Assembly: GCA_015039315.1 (NCBI GenBank)
Contig: WIDE01000020.1
Location: 109,936-173,935, forward strand
DNA length: 64,000 bases
Direction: 5' to 3'
DNA from: Clavulina sp. PMI_390
Lineage: Eukaryota; Basidiomycota; Agaricomycetes; Cantharellales; Hydnaceae
Part shown: in pieces, positions 1-11,500 of the stretch
Position numbering within the stretch: the first letter of the stretch is position 1
Layout of the letters: each line of letters opens with the position of its first letter
The notes under the pieces: model-generated
Told to the model about the DNA's origin: nothing
Database searches by the model: none
What the model saw: the letters and a program-made list of their open reading frames with translations, nothing else
Program-made: the position numbers and the translations under genes

Positions 1-165
1 TCGCTGGATGAAGGTGATGATAGCGGCGGGGGCGGAGGCGGAGCGGTAAGGATGGGTCGAGGACGGGGGCTTGATTCGCAGTCGAGAGGAGGCGCGAGCG
101 CCAAAAAGCCACGATTGTCCAAGTTGCTTGCGGACATTGATGTTGTAGAGCTCTCATCCGATTAG
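1..165 (+). CDS. 3' end of an unidentified protein-coding gene (5' part outside window)
   Basis: Frame 1 is open from the first base to a TAG at 163-165, giving the last 54 residues of a protein. The tail starts with an acidic/glycine-rich run (GDDSGGGGGGA), continues through a basic stretch (RMGRGRG, KKPRLSK) and ends ADIDVVELSSD. A disordered, charged C-terminus with a KKPR-type basic patch would suit a nuclear protein, but that is only inference. The uninterrupted frame could also be antisense or chance over so short a distance, although the terminal composition looks natural for a fungal protein. The family cannot be recognised from this fragment. Confidence 0.45.
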   Translation, partial: SLDEGDDSGGGGGGAVRMGRGRGLDSQSRGGASAKKPRLSKLLADIDVVELSSD

Positions 166-1307
166 ATTGTGTGTAGAAACCCCTTTGGGGATTGTTATAT
201 TGATTTGTGTGTGTATGTGGAGATCCGCAACTCCAGATATACTCGACTTGTTGAGTAAACGCGAATCCTCCCCACGCACCAGATACTCGGTGTACATACA
301 ACGGAACGATCCCGGAACGGACTTGGTTTGACTCAACCGACGACAGTCAGACAGTTGTGTGTGCGCCCAGAACCTCCACCTCCACCCGAGCACATGCTTC
401 TTTCCTTTAGACGTCTTGGCCACACATACGACTAATGGGGGATGAATCATCTGAGTCACAATAGGAGATGGGATAATATCGCGTCGGAGCAGCAGGGGCT
501 GATTCCTCATGAAGTAAAAACCCGCTTGAGGGCTAAGGGATAGGATTAATGGCTCGGCGATGAAAGAAGCAGCTCTAGTCCCGAAACGGATGAGTGGCTT
601 CGAACATGAGATGAGAGGAACATAGGGCCCCGACAGTTCCCACGGCCAGGCGGCCGCCCATCCGGGAATGGCAATTGGGCTTTACCGGCGCGTGACAATT
701 GGAAACTCGAAGCTTGATTATTTTTCTCGTGGTCCTTCATCTCATCCCTCGTCTAAGATGCGGTCATGGCTCGCATCTTTTTTTTCTGGCTCGTAGGCGA
801 AAGAGATAAAGATGGTTGCCGCGAGAGATGTGACGTGCGTCCATGCGGGCACGGACGGGCCAGATATGACAGGATTGCGTCAGGGACCGAACCGACTGAG
901 TTGTGCAAGGGCCCCCTCGGAGATCGAGGTTCGCTCTCGGAAGTGACTACATCATGTCGTGTCATCCGCAAAACCCTTGGTCCTGCTTCCCGCTATCGCA
1001 ATTATTTTATCCGACAAGCGACCAAAAAGGCTCCAATACGTTCAGCCATTCCTAATAGCTTCTGACTCGCGCTCGCCATAGTCAGCTTCCGCCCGCGCCA
1101 GCCTTGGTAAGATCCCCCCCTCCGTCCCTCTGTATAAGTGCGCCTAGATTGTGCGGCACTCTCAGTTAATCTACTCCCTCCCTCCCTCCTTCCCCCCTTC
1201 TTTCATTGTTAGCCAGCAGCCCTTCTGTCTGGTCTTTGGACCCTAGCTCGTTCCTCCTAGGGCTTAAACTTCCCCTTACATCACATTTACGCACACTTTC
1301 GCTCATC
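166..1307. other. Intergenic region with the 5' flank of the MFS gene
   Basis: No recognisable gene. Short ORFs on both strands (for example the minus-strand ones at 154-510 and 546-740) show no family signature. Near the transporter there is a TATAAG at 1133-1138 followed by a strong pyrimidine tract (CTCCCTCCCTCC type, about 1171-1200). This is a common layout for a fungal core promoter and 5' leader. Confidence 0.5.
1133..1138 (+). promoter_or_regulatory. Probable TATA box of the MFS transporter gene
   Basis: TATAAG lies 175 nt upstream of the chosen ATG at 1308 and is followed within about 35 nt by a CT-rich tract, where fungal transcription often starts. Assigned by position and sequence only. 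Confidence 0.4.
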
Positions 1308-3808
1308 ATGTCCAGCTTTGACGAAAAGCAACAGATCGGGGACGTAGAGGCCCAAAACACCAACCAAACCCTTTCTCCTCCCCAACCTGCACATCTCAAT
1401 GCTCGCGACAAGGCAGACCATCGTGCGTCTGTCCACTCTGCTGGGTCTTCCACGCTAGCCCATCGCGACAGCGCCAACGTCGCTGACCTATTAGAAAAAG
1501 GAGACCCTATCACGTCTGGCCCTCCGTCTCCCTCAGCTGACGCCTCAAAGCGTCCCGAAATCGAGACTGAAGACTCCTCTCCCGATCTGCCCCCTGCCCA
1601 CGAGACCCCAGAAGACCATGCCTTCAAGGTCCATTGGGATGACGACAACGACCCAGAGAACCCTAAGAACTGGTCTCGCATCTCGCGTTGGTATTACACC
1701 ATCCTTGGCTCACTCCTCGTCTTCAATGCCACCTTTGCCTCATCCTCGCCTGGTGGCATCGTCGAAAAGGTCATGAAGGAGTTCACCTTCTCAGAGGAGG
1801 TCGCTGCCTTGATGATCAGTCTGTTCTTGGCTGGGTACTGTGTTGGTCCTCTCTTCTGGGGCCCTCTCAGTGAGATTTACGGCAGGAAGATTCCGTTCGT
1901 CGTATCCTTTGTCCTCTACACGGGCTTCCAAGTTGGCTGTGCCCTCTCGCCCAACACTGGTGCCATTCTCGGTACGTTTATCCTTGAAAAAATAGCCTCC
2001 TTCCCATTAGGCTCGCATACTGATTGCCTCCCTCGCTCGTTTTCTTTGTTGCGCTCAATGCATTGCACACATCAACCCTCATATCCGACCCTGTCCGTCG
2101 TTTCCTCCCGGCACTTGCAATCCATAAAACTTTTATCCATCACGATTATTTGCGAGTTTAGTTTTCCGCTTCCTCGGTGGTTGTGCGGCGTCCTCTCCAC
2201 TCGCCAATTCGGGTGCGCTCATGGGCGACATCTGGGACCAGAAAACGCGTGGCAAGGCCGTCGCGCTCTTCACGCTCGCGCCTTTTGCTGGTCCCGCTAT
2301 GGGACCTGTCGTCGGTGGCTTTATCGGCGTCAGCTCGTCTGCATCCTGGCGGTACGTCTCGTCTCTCATTCGACTTTTTACTTATTTTTCTCGCGCCTCC
2401 ATCATTATAATCATTCGTCGTCGCTGGAGCTCTCGCTCTCTCTGCATGGTGAAACATGGAATATGTTCCGAGGTATCCATGACGGCTTCCTTGTGGTTTT
2501 TCCTAACCGCACGGAAGTTGTATCCCTTTCTTGCATAAACGTTTCTGCTTCTTTTTTTCTCGACTGCATTGATTTTGACGCGTTACTGACTTGCTCCGTC
2601 ACACTCTTTTCACGTCATATCTCATTCGTCATCCCGAAAATTACGATCGATCCCCTCCTCCTTGCGTTCTCTCTTGCCGTCCCACTGGGTTTTCAAAACG
2701 TAATAGATGGCTATTCTGGGTCCTCACGATGTTCGCCGGCGCGTGCACCGTGCTCATCGTCTTCACGCTCCCTGAGACGTACGCACCTGTCATCCTGATG
2801 AAGAAGGCGCAACGCAGGCGTAAGGAGACTGGCGATGACCGCTGGTGGGCTCCCCTTGAGAGGCAGCTGGCCGAGACCAAGTTTGTGGACCGCGCCAAAG
2901 ATATTTTGACCAAGCCTGCAAAGATGTGTAGGTGTCATATCCTGCTATACCACATTTTCTCCTCTTTCTTCGAATGATGCGGATTCGCTGACTCGGATCT
3001 TGCTTTCTTGCTCTATTACAGTGTTCCTCGAGCCCATGCTCCTCGCTATCACTATCTACATGAGCGTAAGTTTGCCGTTACTCCCAAGTTTCTTACTGCA
3101 TTTCAATGGATCCTGACCGCTCCGCTTGCCTGTCAATGTAGTTCGTCTACGGCTGTCTCTATCTTCTTTTCGAGGCCTACCCGCTCGTATTCGAGCTCGG
3201 GCACGGGTTCAACAGCGGCGAGGACGGCCTTGCGTTTATCCCGCTCTTCGTAGGCGGTATCATTGGCACGATCATCAGTGTTGGCTATTACAACCCGCGC
3301 TATGTACTGCTCGTCAAGCAGTACGACCCCAAGAACCCACCTCCCGAGTCCCGATTGGGCCAGGGTGTTGTTGGCGGAGCTATATTTGCTATTGGGTTCT
3401 TCTGGTTCGGCTGGACGAGCTATCCGGGCGTGTCGTACTGGGCACCGCTCATGAGCGGTATTCTATTCGGCCTGTCACTTATGTTCCTCTTCGTGAGTTT
3501 CTTATTTTTCCTTCATCGAGTGATAACGTGCGCTAAATGTCGCTCCATTCTAGCTCTCCCTCCTGAACTACATCATTGATGTTTACCTCTTCGAGGCTGC
3601 CTCCGCGCTCTCTGCCAATACCATCCTGCGGTCCATGGCAGGTGCAGGCTTCCCACTCTTCGCGACGCAGATGTTCAAGGCGATGAATCCGCGCTGGGCA
3701 AGCACCATGCTGGGCCTCATCGCGACGGTCATGATCCCCATCCCCTTGTTGTTCATTCGGTACGGCCCAGCCCTACGTGCCAAGAGCAGGTATTCGCCAG
3801 TATCGTAA
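1308..3808 (+). CDS. MFS multidrug/polyamine transporter (DHA1 family, TPO/FLR-like)
   Basis: Predicted 574-aa plasma-membrane drug:H+ antiporter. Six exons fit: 1308-1971, 2162-2351, 2707-2927, 3022-3065, 3142-3492 and 3554-3808, all joined in phase. The first about 125 residues are a hydrophilic Ser/Pro/acidic cytosolic tail ending in WDDDNDPENPKNWS, the usual lead-in to the first helix of this family. MFS motif A appears as GPLSEIYGRKIPF, and the antiporter motif C as GPAMGPVVGGFIG. The tail end shows the late helices and the family segment YLFEAASALSANTILRS. Introns 1 (190 nt) and 2 (355 nt) are unusually long for this window, while the other four are 61-94 nt. Such transporters export polyamines, azoles or mycotoxin-like compounds; the substrate cannot be told from sequence. 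ATG 1308 was preferred over an in-frame upstream ATG at 1206 because it gives the normal N-tail MSSFDEKQQ and follows the pyrimidine tract. Confidence 0.9.
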
Positions 3809-4955
3809 ATGGTACTCTTTCAGCTCCGCCATCACATCCAGACTGTATCCCTCGAGCACTTCGTTCCACTCCCATTCTACTCTCCAACCATTGCGCAAAT
3901 TGCATCCTAATAAACGGACACGAACCTTATGCCCAATCGCGGCTTGCTATCATCCATCACCTCGCACATCTGTCTGCCTTCTACATTTCTTTCGCTCTCG
4001 CATTGTGACTCCAACAATCACGCCTTTAGATTTTCTGTTTTGCCAATTTCCCCTCCCCATCGCCTTCTAGATTCCCATCACAGTCTCAGTCTCGATCTCA
4101 AGTGACGACCATTTGATTTGATCCTTGATTAGTAGCTTTAGTTATCCACCTTCAGCCCCAAGTTTTCTTCTGCTCAACCGTTCCACGATTCTATCGCCCA
4201 CGTTCAACGATTTCTTTTACGCGATTTATTCCTTTTTTCTTTGCTTTTCCTTTTCCTTTCGCTTTTGTCCATCTCCATCTCACAGCCATTGGTACTAGTT
4301 ATTCGAAGCAGAATCAATCACTGTATCTACTCGTAGTTATTGTCGAACGCCAATACGCGTATTCACCCCCATTAATGAAGGGGACTGACTTCACATTATT
4401 TGTCGGAAATGCCAGAGACCGGACAGCTGAGGCGCTTTGGTACATTAGCCATTGTGGTGCCACACGAACCCGTCCCGAATTCCAGGAACACCTACCAGCT
4501 CGGGGCACGAACGATTCTAACGCAAGGATGTAGAGCCAGCTGTAATGTGCATCATGCAATATTGCGCGGGAGAATAGTGACGATTATCTTGGGGAATACA
4601 TAGAACACCATGTCCGGCTAGCGAACCAGGTACCAGAAGGGAAAGCGTGCAGGTCATAAAAAGTACATAGCAACAGGGAGGACAGCTGATAACGTTTGGA
4701 GATCGTGTTAAGAGTTTTGATAACAAGAAAGAGGATAGGCGAAGACGTAAATATGCCGAAGATAGCGCAAGATGGAAGGGCAAGCAAAGCAGGTTGAGCA
4801 AGAAAAAGGTTGATCCGTAGAACACTAAGACTAGAGAAAAAGAGAAAGTCAATCGATCCAGAGGTTGTGGCTGAAGCGGCAGATAGGAGGAGGCAGCAAG
4901 GTGCGAGCACTATGGAACGCCCATAAGTAAATTTCAAAGGGGGGGGGCCACTGGT
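3809..4955. other. Intergenic: 3' flanks of convergent MFS and SRA genes
   Basis: About 1.15 kb between the stop codons of two convergent genes. The first half is T/C-rich on the + strand and probably holds the transporter's 3' UTR. Short ORFs on both strands (for example minus 4517-4937) are hydrophobic-looking but have no recognisable family, splice context or plausible start. A run of ten G residues occurs at about 4939-4948, just past the SRA gene stop. Confidence 0.5.
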
Positions 4956-6536
4956 TTATTCGTCGTCGTCTTCATCATCTTTGGATTCCTCGGCGTCGTC
5001 CGCTTCCTCCTCGTCGGCGTCTTCTTCCGCCGCATCTGCGTCCTCTTCATCCGAGTCTTCACTTTGCGTTGGGAGAGGCGGCTGACCAGGCAATCGCTAG
5101 ATATACGATACGAGAGAAGTAATTGGTTAGTTCGAGAGAGTTTATCGCATGAATACTGGCTGAGGACGTTACCTTCATGGCATATTTACAAACGAGGAAG
5201 CCCTCTAGGCCCTGGTCCATCCACGCCTGCGGAGCAAATGGCGCTATTAGTCACGGGTCCATGTGGAGGTAAAAGTCCTGGTTCGTCCCACATACCTTTT
5301 CGACACAGTACAGGCCGTCATATCGATATCCCTCCTTTGGCGCATAAGGACTGGGGAGCTTGAAGCCCCGGATGACACGAATGGGTCGTTTCGTTTCGGC
5401 GCTCCGCTTGAGGCACTTGTTGAGATGATGATCAAACGACTGATCCTTGGATTGCGGAGCAGTACGCAGCTAGTTTTGGAGAGCAAGTGAGCTTGATGAT
5501 GGGTGATATAACGAAAGCGCGGACAAACATTCTTGGGCTTGTCCTTGGTCCCTTTGAGATCACGGCCACCAGCACCAGTGTATGTGAACGCTTCACCAAG
5601 ATCGACGTCGTCCGCATAGCCTCCAGAGAGTGCGATCGAGTAGGCACCCTTCTGAGGGTCGCCGTAAATACCAGCAACCCACGGCCTGATGGATAATAGG
5701 CATAACAAGTGAGCTGATACCCGGATAGCGAAAGGATAAGCAGAAGTTTACTTACGCGTGGATAGCAGCTTGGGAGCACAAGGCTCTCGTCTCGAACCAC
5801 GTGCCTACTTTCACCCCGGGGATAGCACCAAAAGTTTTTCTGAAACAGTATATGGATGTCAGTGAGGACGGCCCAATAGGGAAGATAGATATAAGACGTA
5901 CGGATTGGCAGTGCGGTCACCCATCTTTGCAACGTTACGCAGCTTGGTATCATCAGCTTCGCCTTGAACGAGACGGCGGCCGCCATTCGTGCTCTTGCGA
6001 CCCTTGCCACTCGAGCTCTTTCGCTTCCTCTTGCCTCCCGTAGGCTCATCTTCATCGTCGTCGCCATCAAAATCGTCCTCGTCACTATCCTCGTCTCCGC
6101 CGTTTGAATCGAAATCGCTCCCGGAGTCATCATCGCCAGTGGCTTTGCTTCCACGACCCCAGCTACGCGCCGAGGGAGCTGCAACACCATCGTTGGCGTA
6201 ACTGACGCGCCGGACTTTCCGCGAGCTGCGACGGACGCCAGAAAGCGTCTCCTCACTGTCTTCAGTGGTGACTGAAGCACGAGTGGGCTTCGTCGCGCGC
6301 GACCGCGTACGAGAGGTCTTGCCCTTTTCGCCCTCGTCATCTTCTACGGCCGTGTCGTTAGAAGTCTGGCGTTTAGTCGTGGACTTCGCCGTCTTTTTGG
6401 AGGATTTCTTGCTTGGCTTGGGTGCTCCGTCTGGAACAGTGTGGTCCAAAATTCCAAGCGAAAGGAGCAGGGCGCGATTAGCGGCCATATTTGATTCGCG
6501 TTGAGCGTCATAATCCACGTCGTTATCGTAGTCCAT
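4956..6536 (-). CDS. SRA/YDG-domain protein (modified-cytosine DNA reader)
   Basis: Predicted 414-aa nuclear protein built from six exons: 6536-5902, 5839-5756, 5685-5529, 5469-5296, 5226-5173 and 5096-4956. Residues 1-210 are a disordered nuclear-type linker with alternating acidic ([17 protein letters not shown]) and basic ([13 protein letters not shown]) blocks. From about residue 210 the SRA/YDG domain follows the UHRF1 pattern closely: [18 protein letters not shown], then [38 protein letters not shown], then [10 protein letters not shown] and [12 protein letters not shown]. The C-terminal 35 residues are nearly all Asp/Glu. In UHRF1-type proteins this fold binds hemimethylated or oxidised 5-methylcytosine by base flipping. 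There is no RING, PHD or SET domain here, so this is a stand-alone reader. It diverges from the histidine-methyltransferase gene across 261 bp. Confidence 0.9.
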
Positions 6537-6797
6537 TTTGTTGCAATTAACGCGGTGCGTGGAATCAAGGGCTGGGTGGTGACGCGGATAGTCGACGCGC
6601 TTTTCGGCGTTAAGTGGATTTGAGGGGTGTGTGGCGCGAAAAATTAGTACCAGGAGTGGTAGCCCGGATTATTAGCGCGTTTTGCGGGCGTGCACGTCGA
6701 GGACGGAGACGAGTGGACGAGGAACAAGAACTTCCGTGACAGTAACGCGCTTAGTCACAGTCATCCAACCTCCATTCACTTGCCAAAAATTCTTGGA
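6537..6797. promoter_or_regulatory. 261-bp divergent promoter between SRA and HPM1-like genes
   Basis: Lies between two head-to-head start codons (6536 minus, 6798 plus). It contains GGCGCGAAAA at 6633-6642, which is the reverse complement of TTTTCGCGCC, an E2F/MBF-type core. Several GACGCGC/TAACGCGC near-matches to the MluI box lie around it. Factor assignment is inference from sequence only. Confidence 0.4.
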
Positions 6798-8376
6798 ATG
6801 GCATTCCGTTTTGATTTTGGGGAAGACGAACTAGAGGAAAACGAGCAAGATGCCGCTCGCGTGATATCTCCCGGGATAACACAAGATGCTCCAATTGGAA
6901 CCGTCCCTGATGAGCCAGCGACAGACCCTGCCACAGATGCATTCATGGAGATTCCCCTTGAAGAACTGGTGAGGTCTTCGCAAGATGATCGATTCCCAAC
7001 CTGTCCCTCATGAGGCTCTTACTTAGTTCAGATTCAAGCTTTACCTCCCGTGATCTCATACACCCCTCTCCGGCTACCTCTCGCAACTGCTGTTCCCAGA
7101 AATCCACAGACCAACTCTGGCCCTAGTAGCGCTGCAGAAATTCTACCTATAGTTTTGCCTCGGCGTGACTTATTCGATGTCCGCTTCCAACTCTTGAACG
7201 CTGATGATGAAGACGCCATGGATACCGAGCCAAAAGAGCTTGAATCCGTCGATGCTCCCTCCGATCTGGTTCCTGGGGTTTACGAAGGAGGTCTCAAAAC
7301 ATGGGAATGCAGTATCGATCTTGCTGCCTATCTTGCCCACTCAGTGAAGCCTCGGATACCAGGAGGCAATTTCCTTGAGGTAAGTTTTCTCATATTCGAT
7401 CATAGTTTGCTGGATACAGCATCAACGTTATCTTTTCTCTCAGTTAGGATGCGGGACCGCACTCCCATCTTTGTATTTGCTGTATGAGGTATTCAACAAT
7501 ACCCAGGCTTCATCCGACCCTCAAGCAACCATGTTCTGCTTGCAAGACTACAATCGATCTGCCCTTGAGCTCGTCAGTGTCTCAATGCTCTGGAGGGAAC
7601 CCTAATTTCACCCTAACCCAACCTCCTTACAGATGACGCTACCGAATATCATCCTCACCTGGTGTATGTACAATGTCGTTGCTTCGAACGCCCAGTACTG
7701 ATGCATCAATTTTGGTCCAGACTTGTCCCCTGCTGCAGGCTCTTTCAAAGCCCAGCTTCAAACATCCACCCCACTTCCCTCTTCTGACTCTGCCTCTCCC
7801 GGTGGCGATGAAACGGATCGTGTGGAGGCAATGGACGAGGACGATGAGCCTGACGCCTTGAAAGCCCCAAAACCAGTGGAGGCGGAGCGTACGGACCTCG
7901 AAGTAGAGCTCACCCCCGAGCTGCTAGAAGCTTTCCAAAATTCCCTCCGAGCACAAAACATCCATCTCCGATTCTTCTCTGGCTCATGGAGTTCATTCGC
8001 TACCCACTTTAACGAACATGTAGCCCCTCCCGTCCTCGCGAGTGGAAAGAAGGCATTCGACCTTGTGCTGACGAGCGAGACGATCTATCGCACCCAGAGC
8101 CTGTCCTCCCTACTTAACGTGCTCCATCTCGCGTCATCTTCGCCATTATCGTCGCAGGAGCAGTCATTATGTCTCGTTGCTGCCAAAGTAGTGTACTTTG
8201 GTGTGGGCGGAGGGATCAGCGAGTTCATTCGCGCACTGGAGAGCGGGAATCCAAAGCTGGGAGGGTCAGATGGTGTAATGGGCGATGCAGAGACTGTCTG
8301 GGAGCAGAACCAAGGCGTTGCTCGACGGATCATGCGCGTCCATTGGAAAGATGACGCTAGTGAAACGGCTCAATGA
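6798..8376 (+). CDS. HPM1: Protein-histidine N-methyltransferase (HPM1/METTL18-like)
   Basis: Predicted 444-aa class I SAM-dependent methyltransferase. Exons: 6798-6968, 7032-7379, 7444-7572, 7633-7663 (31 nt) and 7721-8376. The hallmark LKTWECSIDLAAYL precedes the SAM-binding motif I, LELGCGTALPSLYLL, which is split by intron 2. It continues to CLQDYNRSALEL, the acidic loop expected for adenosyl-ribose binding, and to DLVLTSETIYR, the post-II motif of the METTL18/HPM1 group. In yeast and human this enzyme methylates a histidine of ribosomal protein uL3. The N-terminal about 120 residues are acidic and variable, as in other family members. A Pro/acidic insertion (residues about 230-265) separates the motif-I/II region from the post-II strand. 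The gene diverges from the SRA gene and converges on the NACHT gene, with the two stops 193 bp apart. Confidence 0.88.
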
Positions 8377-8569
8377 CCGAAATATTTTTGATTGCTTGGT
8401 ATGGGGGAAAGTACTAGCGATAATGGATGAAGAGAGCGGGGTGCGTTCTAATGCTATATTGTACAGTGTGATAAAGCAGTACCAAAAATACGAATTACGG
8501 GCAACAACGGAAGCAACAAAATGAAAATAGCTAATGAAAGTGATGATGATTCTCGAGCAAATGGGTGGA

Positions 8570-11500
8570 TCACATCCCCACTGGATGGGTAGTGCTAGGT
8601 GTCAGCCCATGCATCTGTACGGCATTCGTCGTGGGGTTTAGATGGTCTTCAAGTGCAAGCTGGAAAGCCCGTTGTACTCCCGAGCCGTATATTGACGATG
8701 CACGGGTGGTGAATGCGAATCGAGGGTTGAAAGTAGAGGGGAAGGAAGGAGAGGAGGGGATCGGAGGTAACGGGGTGCCACTTGAACTAGGGCTGCTTGC
8801 AGCGCCAATAGATTTTGTAGTTCGTCGACTCAACAGCGGTGAAGGAGCAGGCGAGCCTCCTGGTTGAGGGTGATGTGGTAGGCGTGAAGGAGACGGTGTT
8901 GAAGTGAGATCTGCGGGTGCAGTGGCAGTCCGAGCATGGGCTGGCGACGCCGGGATATGCGAGCTACCCATTGATCGCGAAGCCTCCATCGTTACGCTCG
9001 CCGATCCTTTACTCGGACTCAGGCCCTTCGCATAGGGGCTCGTAGCACCAAAGATGGACGACGAGCTCGACACCGCACGCGATCTGACAACTGGAGTGCC
9101 TTCCCTGCTATTTCGCTCTGCTTCCCGCTTCGAAAGCACGAGCATCCTTGCCTCCAATCTCGCCATCTCAGCCTCCTCCTTTGCATCTTCGCCTTCTTGT
9201 TCCAGGAGACGGGTAGCAAATGCATTCAGACTCTCAGCAAGGGAAGGACTGAAAAGGGCAGGCCAGATGCCAGCAAGTTTACGCCGTAGTGTAACAGCTT
9301 CATGAATCGCTGCGAGAGCTTCAGCACCATCATTATGCTTTTGTTGCTGCGTGGTCAATCCTAGTCCAGGGGAAGAAAGAAGCAGAGGGGGAGTCCCTGA
9401 CTCAGGCAGGGAAGTAGGGCTCGTCGTAGCGGTCACCCCTGCAATGGACCCAGAATCAGACAGGGTTGGGAAAGGCGTGGTCGAGAGGGAATCCGATTGC
9501 GATAGTGACGTGGGTGGATTGCTTTGACGCTGAGACTGAGGAGCAGGGGTGGATTCATCGTGCATTATAGGCGTGGGAGAGGAAGCTGGAACGTGAACAG
9601 GGTGAGCAGCATGTGCACTCCCCCGCGCGGCGAGCAATGCTGAAAGCGTGTGTAACGTGGACGCCAATGCAGAGAGATGGATCTCACTCGGAGCAGGCGG
9701 AGCAGACGTTGGAATCGACAGACCCATCCCATTCTGGAGGTGAGAGTGGGGTTGGTCGCGAACTAGCTCGCGCCGCAGAGTGACTGCACAGCGCGTGGCA
9801 TCAATGGCTTTGTCAATTCGATTTATCCGAGAATGCGGGGTTTCAGACACAGGTGCGCTCCCAGCTGCAGAAGGATCAAACAAATTCGTAGCCAACGCTT
9901 GGAGATACGTTGCCAAGTGTGCTCGATCGGCGTGACCCCATAAATCGAAATCTGCGCGTGCACACCACGCAGTAAGAGCGGCCAGAGATTTCTCCATTCG
10001 GCCAAGTGAAGCCTGGGCCCCAGGAGCGTTATCCGATTCCCAGTCTGCACCCGAAGAGTCTGACGATCTATGCTGATTAAGGTCGTATGAACCGGTACCA
10101 ATAAGCCGCATCCACCGCATCAGGTTGGACTCGACATAAACGTAAGAGCCGTCCTTCCCAACCGGAAGCAGCTCCGACTTCAAGAATGTAGCCAAAGCAT
10201 GGAGGACATCCTCACTTGGCTCATCATTCTTCACACAGAAAATATGATCGAGCCAATGATGTGAGGCATATCCAAGCTCAATAGCCTCCTCTTCTGACCA
10301 GACCATCGAAGGGCTATCCGTATCATTGAAGCCAAAATGGAACTTTGGAGCACTTGACCGATGATACTCGGCTACGGACCCGGCCCGCACGCGCAAAGAA
10401 GTGAACGACAGGGGGCTAGATAATGAGGGACGATGTTGGTGATGATGATGTTGCATCCCTGGACCCACGCTCGAATTAGTGGTATTAGAGAGTGACATTG
10501 CTTGACTACTTCCCGCTTCTCCTAGAGACAGCGGCGGGCGAGTGGGATTTGCTGCTTCACTAGGCGATCGAGGCCTATTTCCTTTCCCATTGCCATTCAA
10601 TAAGGGTCCAACGGAAGCAGAGAGCGAGCGAATTGGCGAGGGAGAGGACGAGGGAGTATTTTGGGACAAAGGCGCGTATGATGCTCGCTTCCCAGCCCCG
10701 TTTAGGAACACAGGAGGGCTCGGCGGAAGAGGGACCGCGTTAGCGCCAAGGAATGAGACCCCCGAGGACATCACACGAGGACGACTGAGTCCACTCGCGG
10801 TGAGAATTGAGTTGGTCCGCGAACGAGGCTGAGGAGTATGTGGGAGATCTGGAGCCAGCAGCTTAGGAGTAGAGGGCGATGGCGTCGACAAAGGAGTGGT
10901 CGATGGAAGGTAAATGAGTGGAAGATGCGTGTTCAAAAGGTGAAGCATCCTCAGCGCCAGTGCTTCTTCTGTCGCATTGGGGTCGAGGGCAAACTTGGAA
11001 TATTGCGGATACTTTGAAGAAGCGGTATTAGCACGATGAAGGATAAAGTCTCGCATGGACGGATGCGCAATCTGTACAACGGCGCCGGGGTGATCGAGAC
11101 CCTTCAATAAAGGAGCGAGCGGTCGGAGCACATCCACAGCCTTGACGCCCCCTACACCAGTGCCACCAAGCACAATATCAATAGAGTGGATGTCCAGTGG
11201 CTCCTTCACGCAAAGAAGGCCCCCAATCACTCTTTGATAGCCTTGGACAAACTCTTCGTCCTCCCATGGAGCATCGAGCAACACATCAGCATACCGCTGG
11301 TCCAACTTTTCATACAAGACACCTAAACCTTGTCCTTGACCACCTGACATATCAGCAAATCTAGACGCCACGACAGGGCCGCGGGCCACGAGCTTCTCCA
11401 ATTGACCAGTTGGATTCACGCTGCGCGTCGAAAGGTAGTCGCAAATGCTTGACACCCATGCAAAGGACCCTCCGCCCTCTCTGGCGCGCATAGCAAACGC

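Noticed and set aside
1206..2798. 530-aa ORF as a continuous transporter
   Set aside because: The frame runs through two clear introns (GTACGT donors at 1972 and 2352). The translated intron parts are low-complexity and break the MFS helices; splicing restores the family pattern.
5432..6340. 302-aa Arg-rich minus-strand ORF
   Set aside because: Alternative frame of the SRA gene that reads through two introns. The correct frame carries the conserved SRA motifs.
8565..8867. 100-aa plus-strand ORF at the 3' end of the NACHT gene
   Set aside because: It is antisense to the continuous 3.9-kb last exon of the NACHT gene and has no domain.
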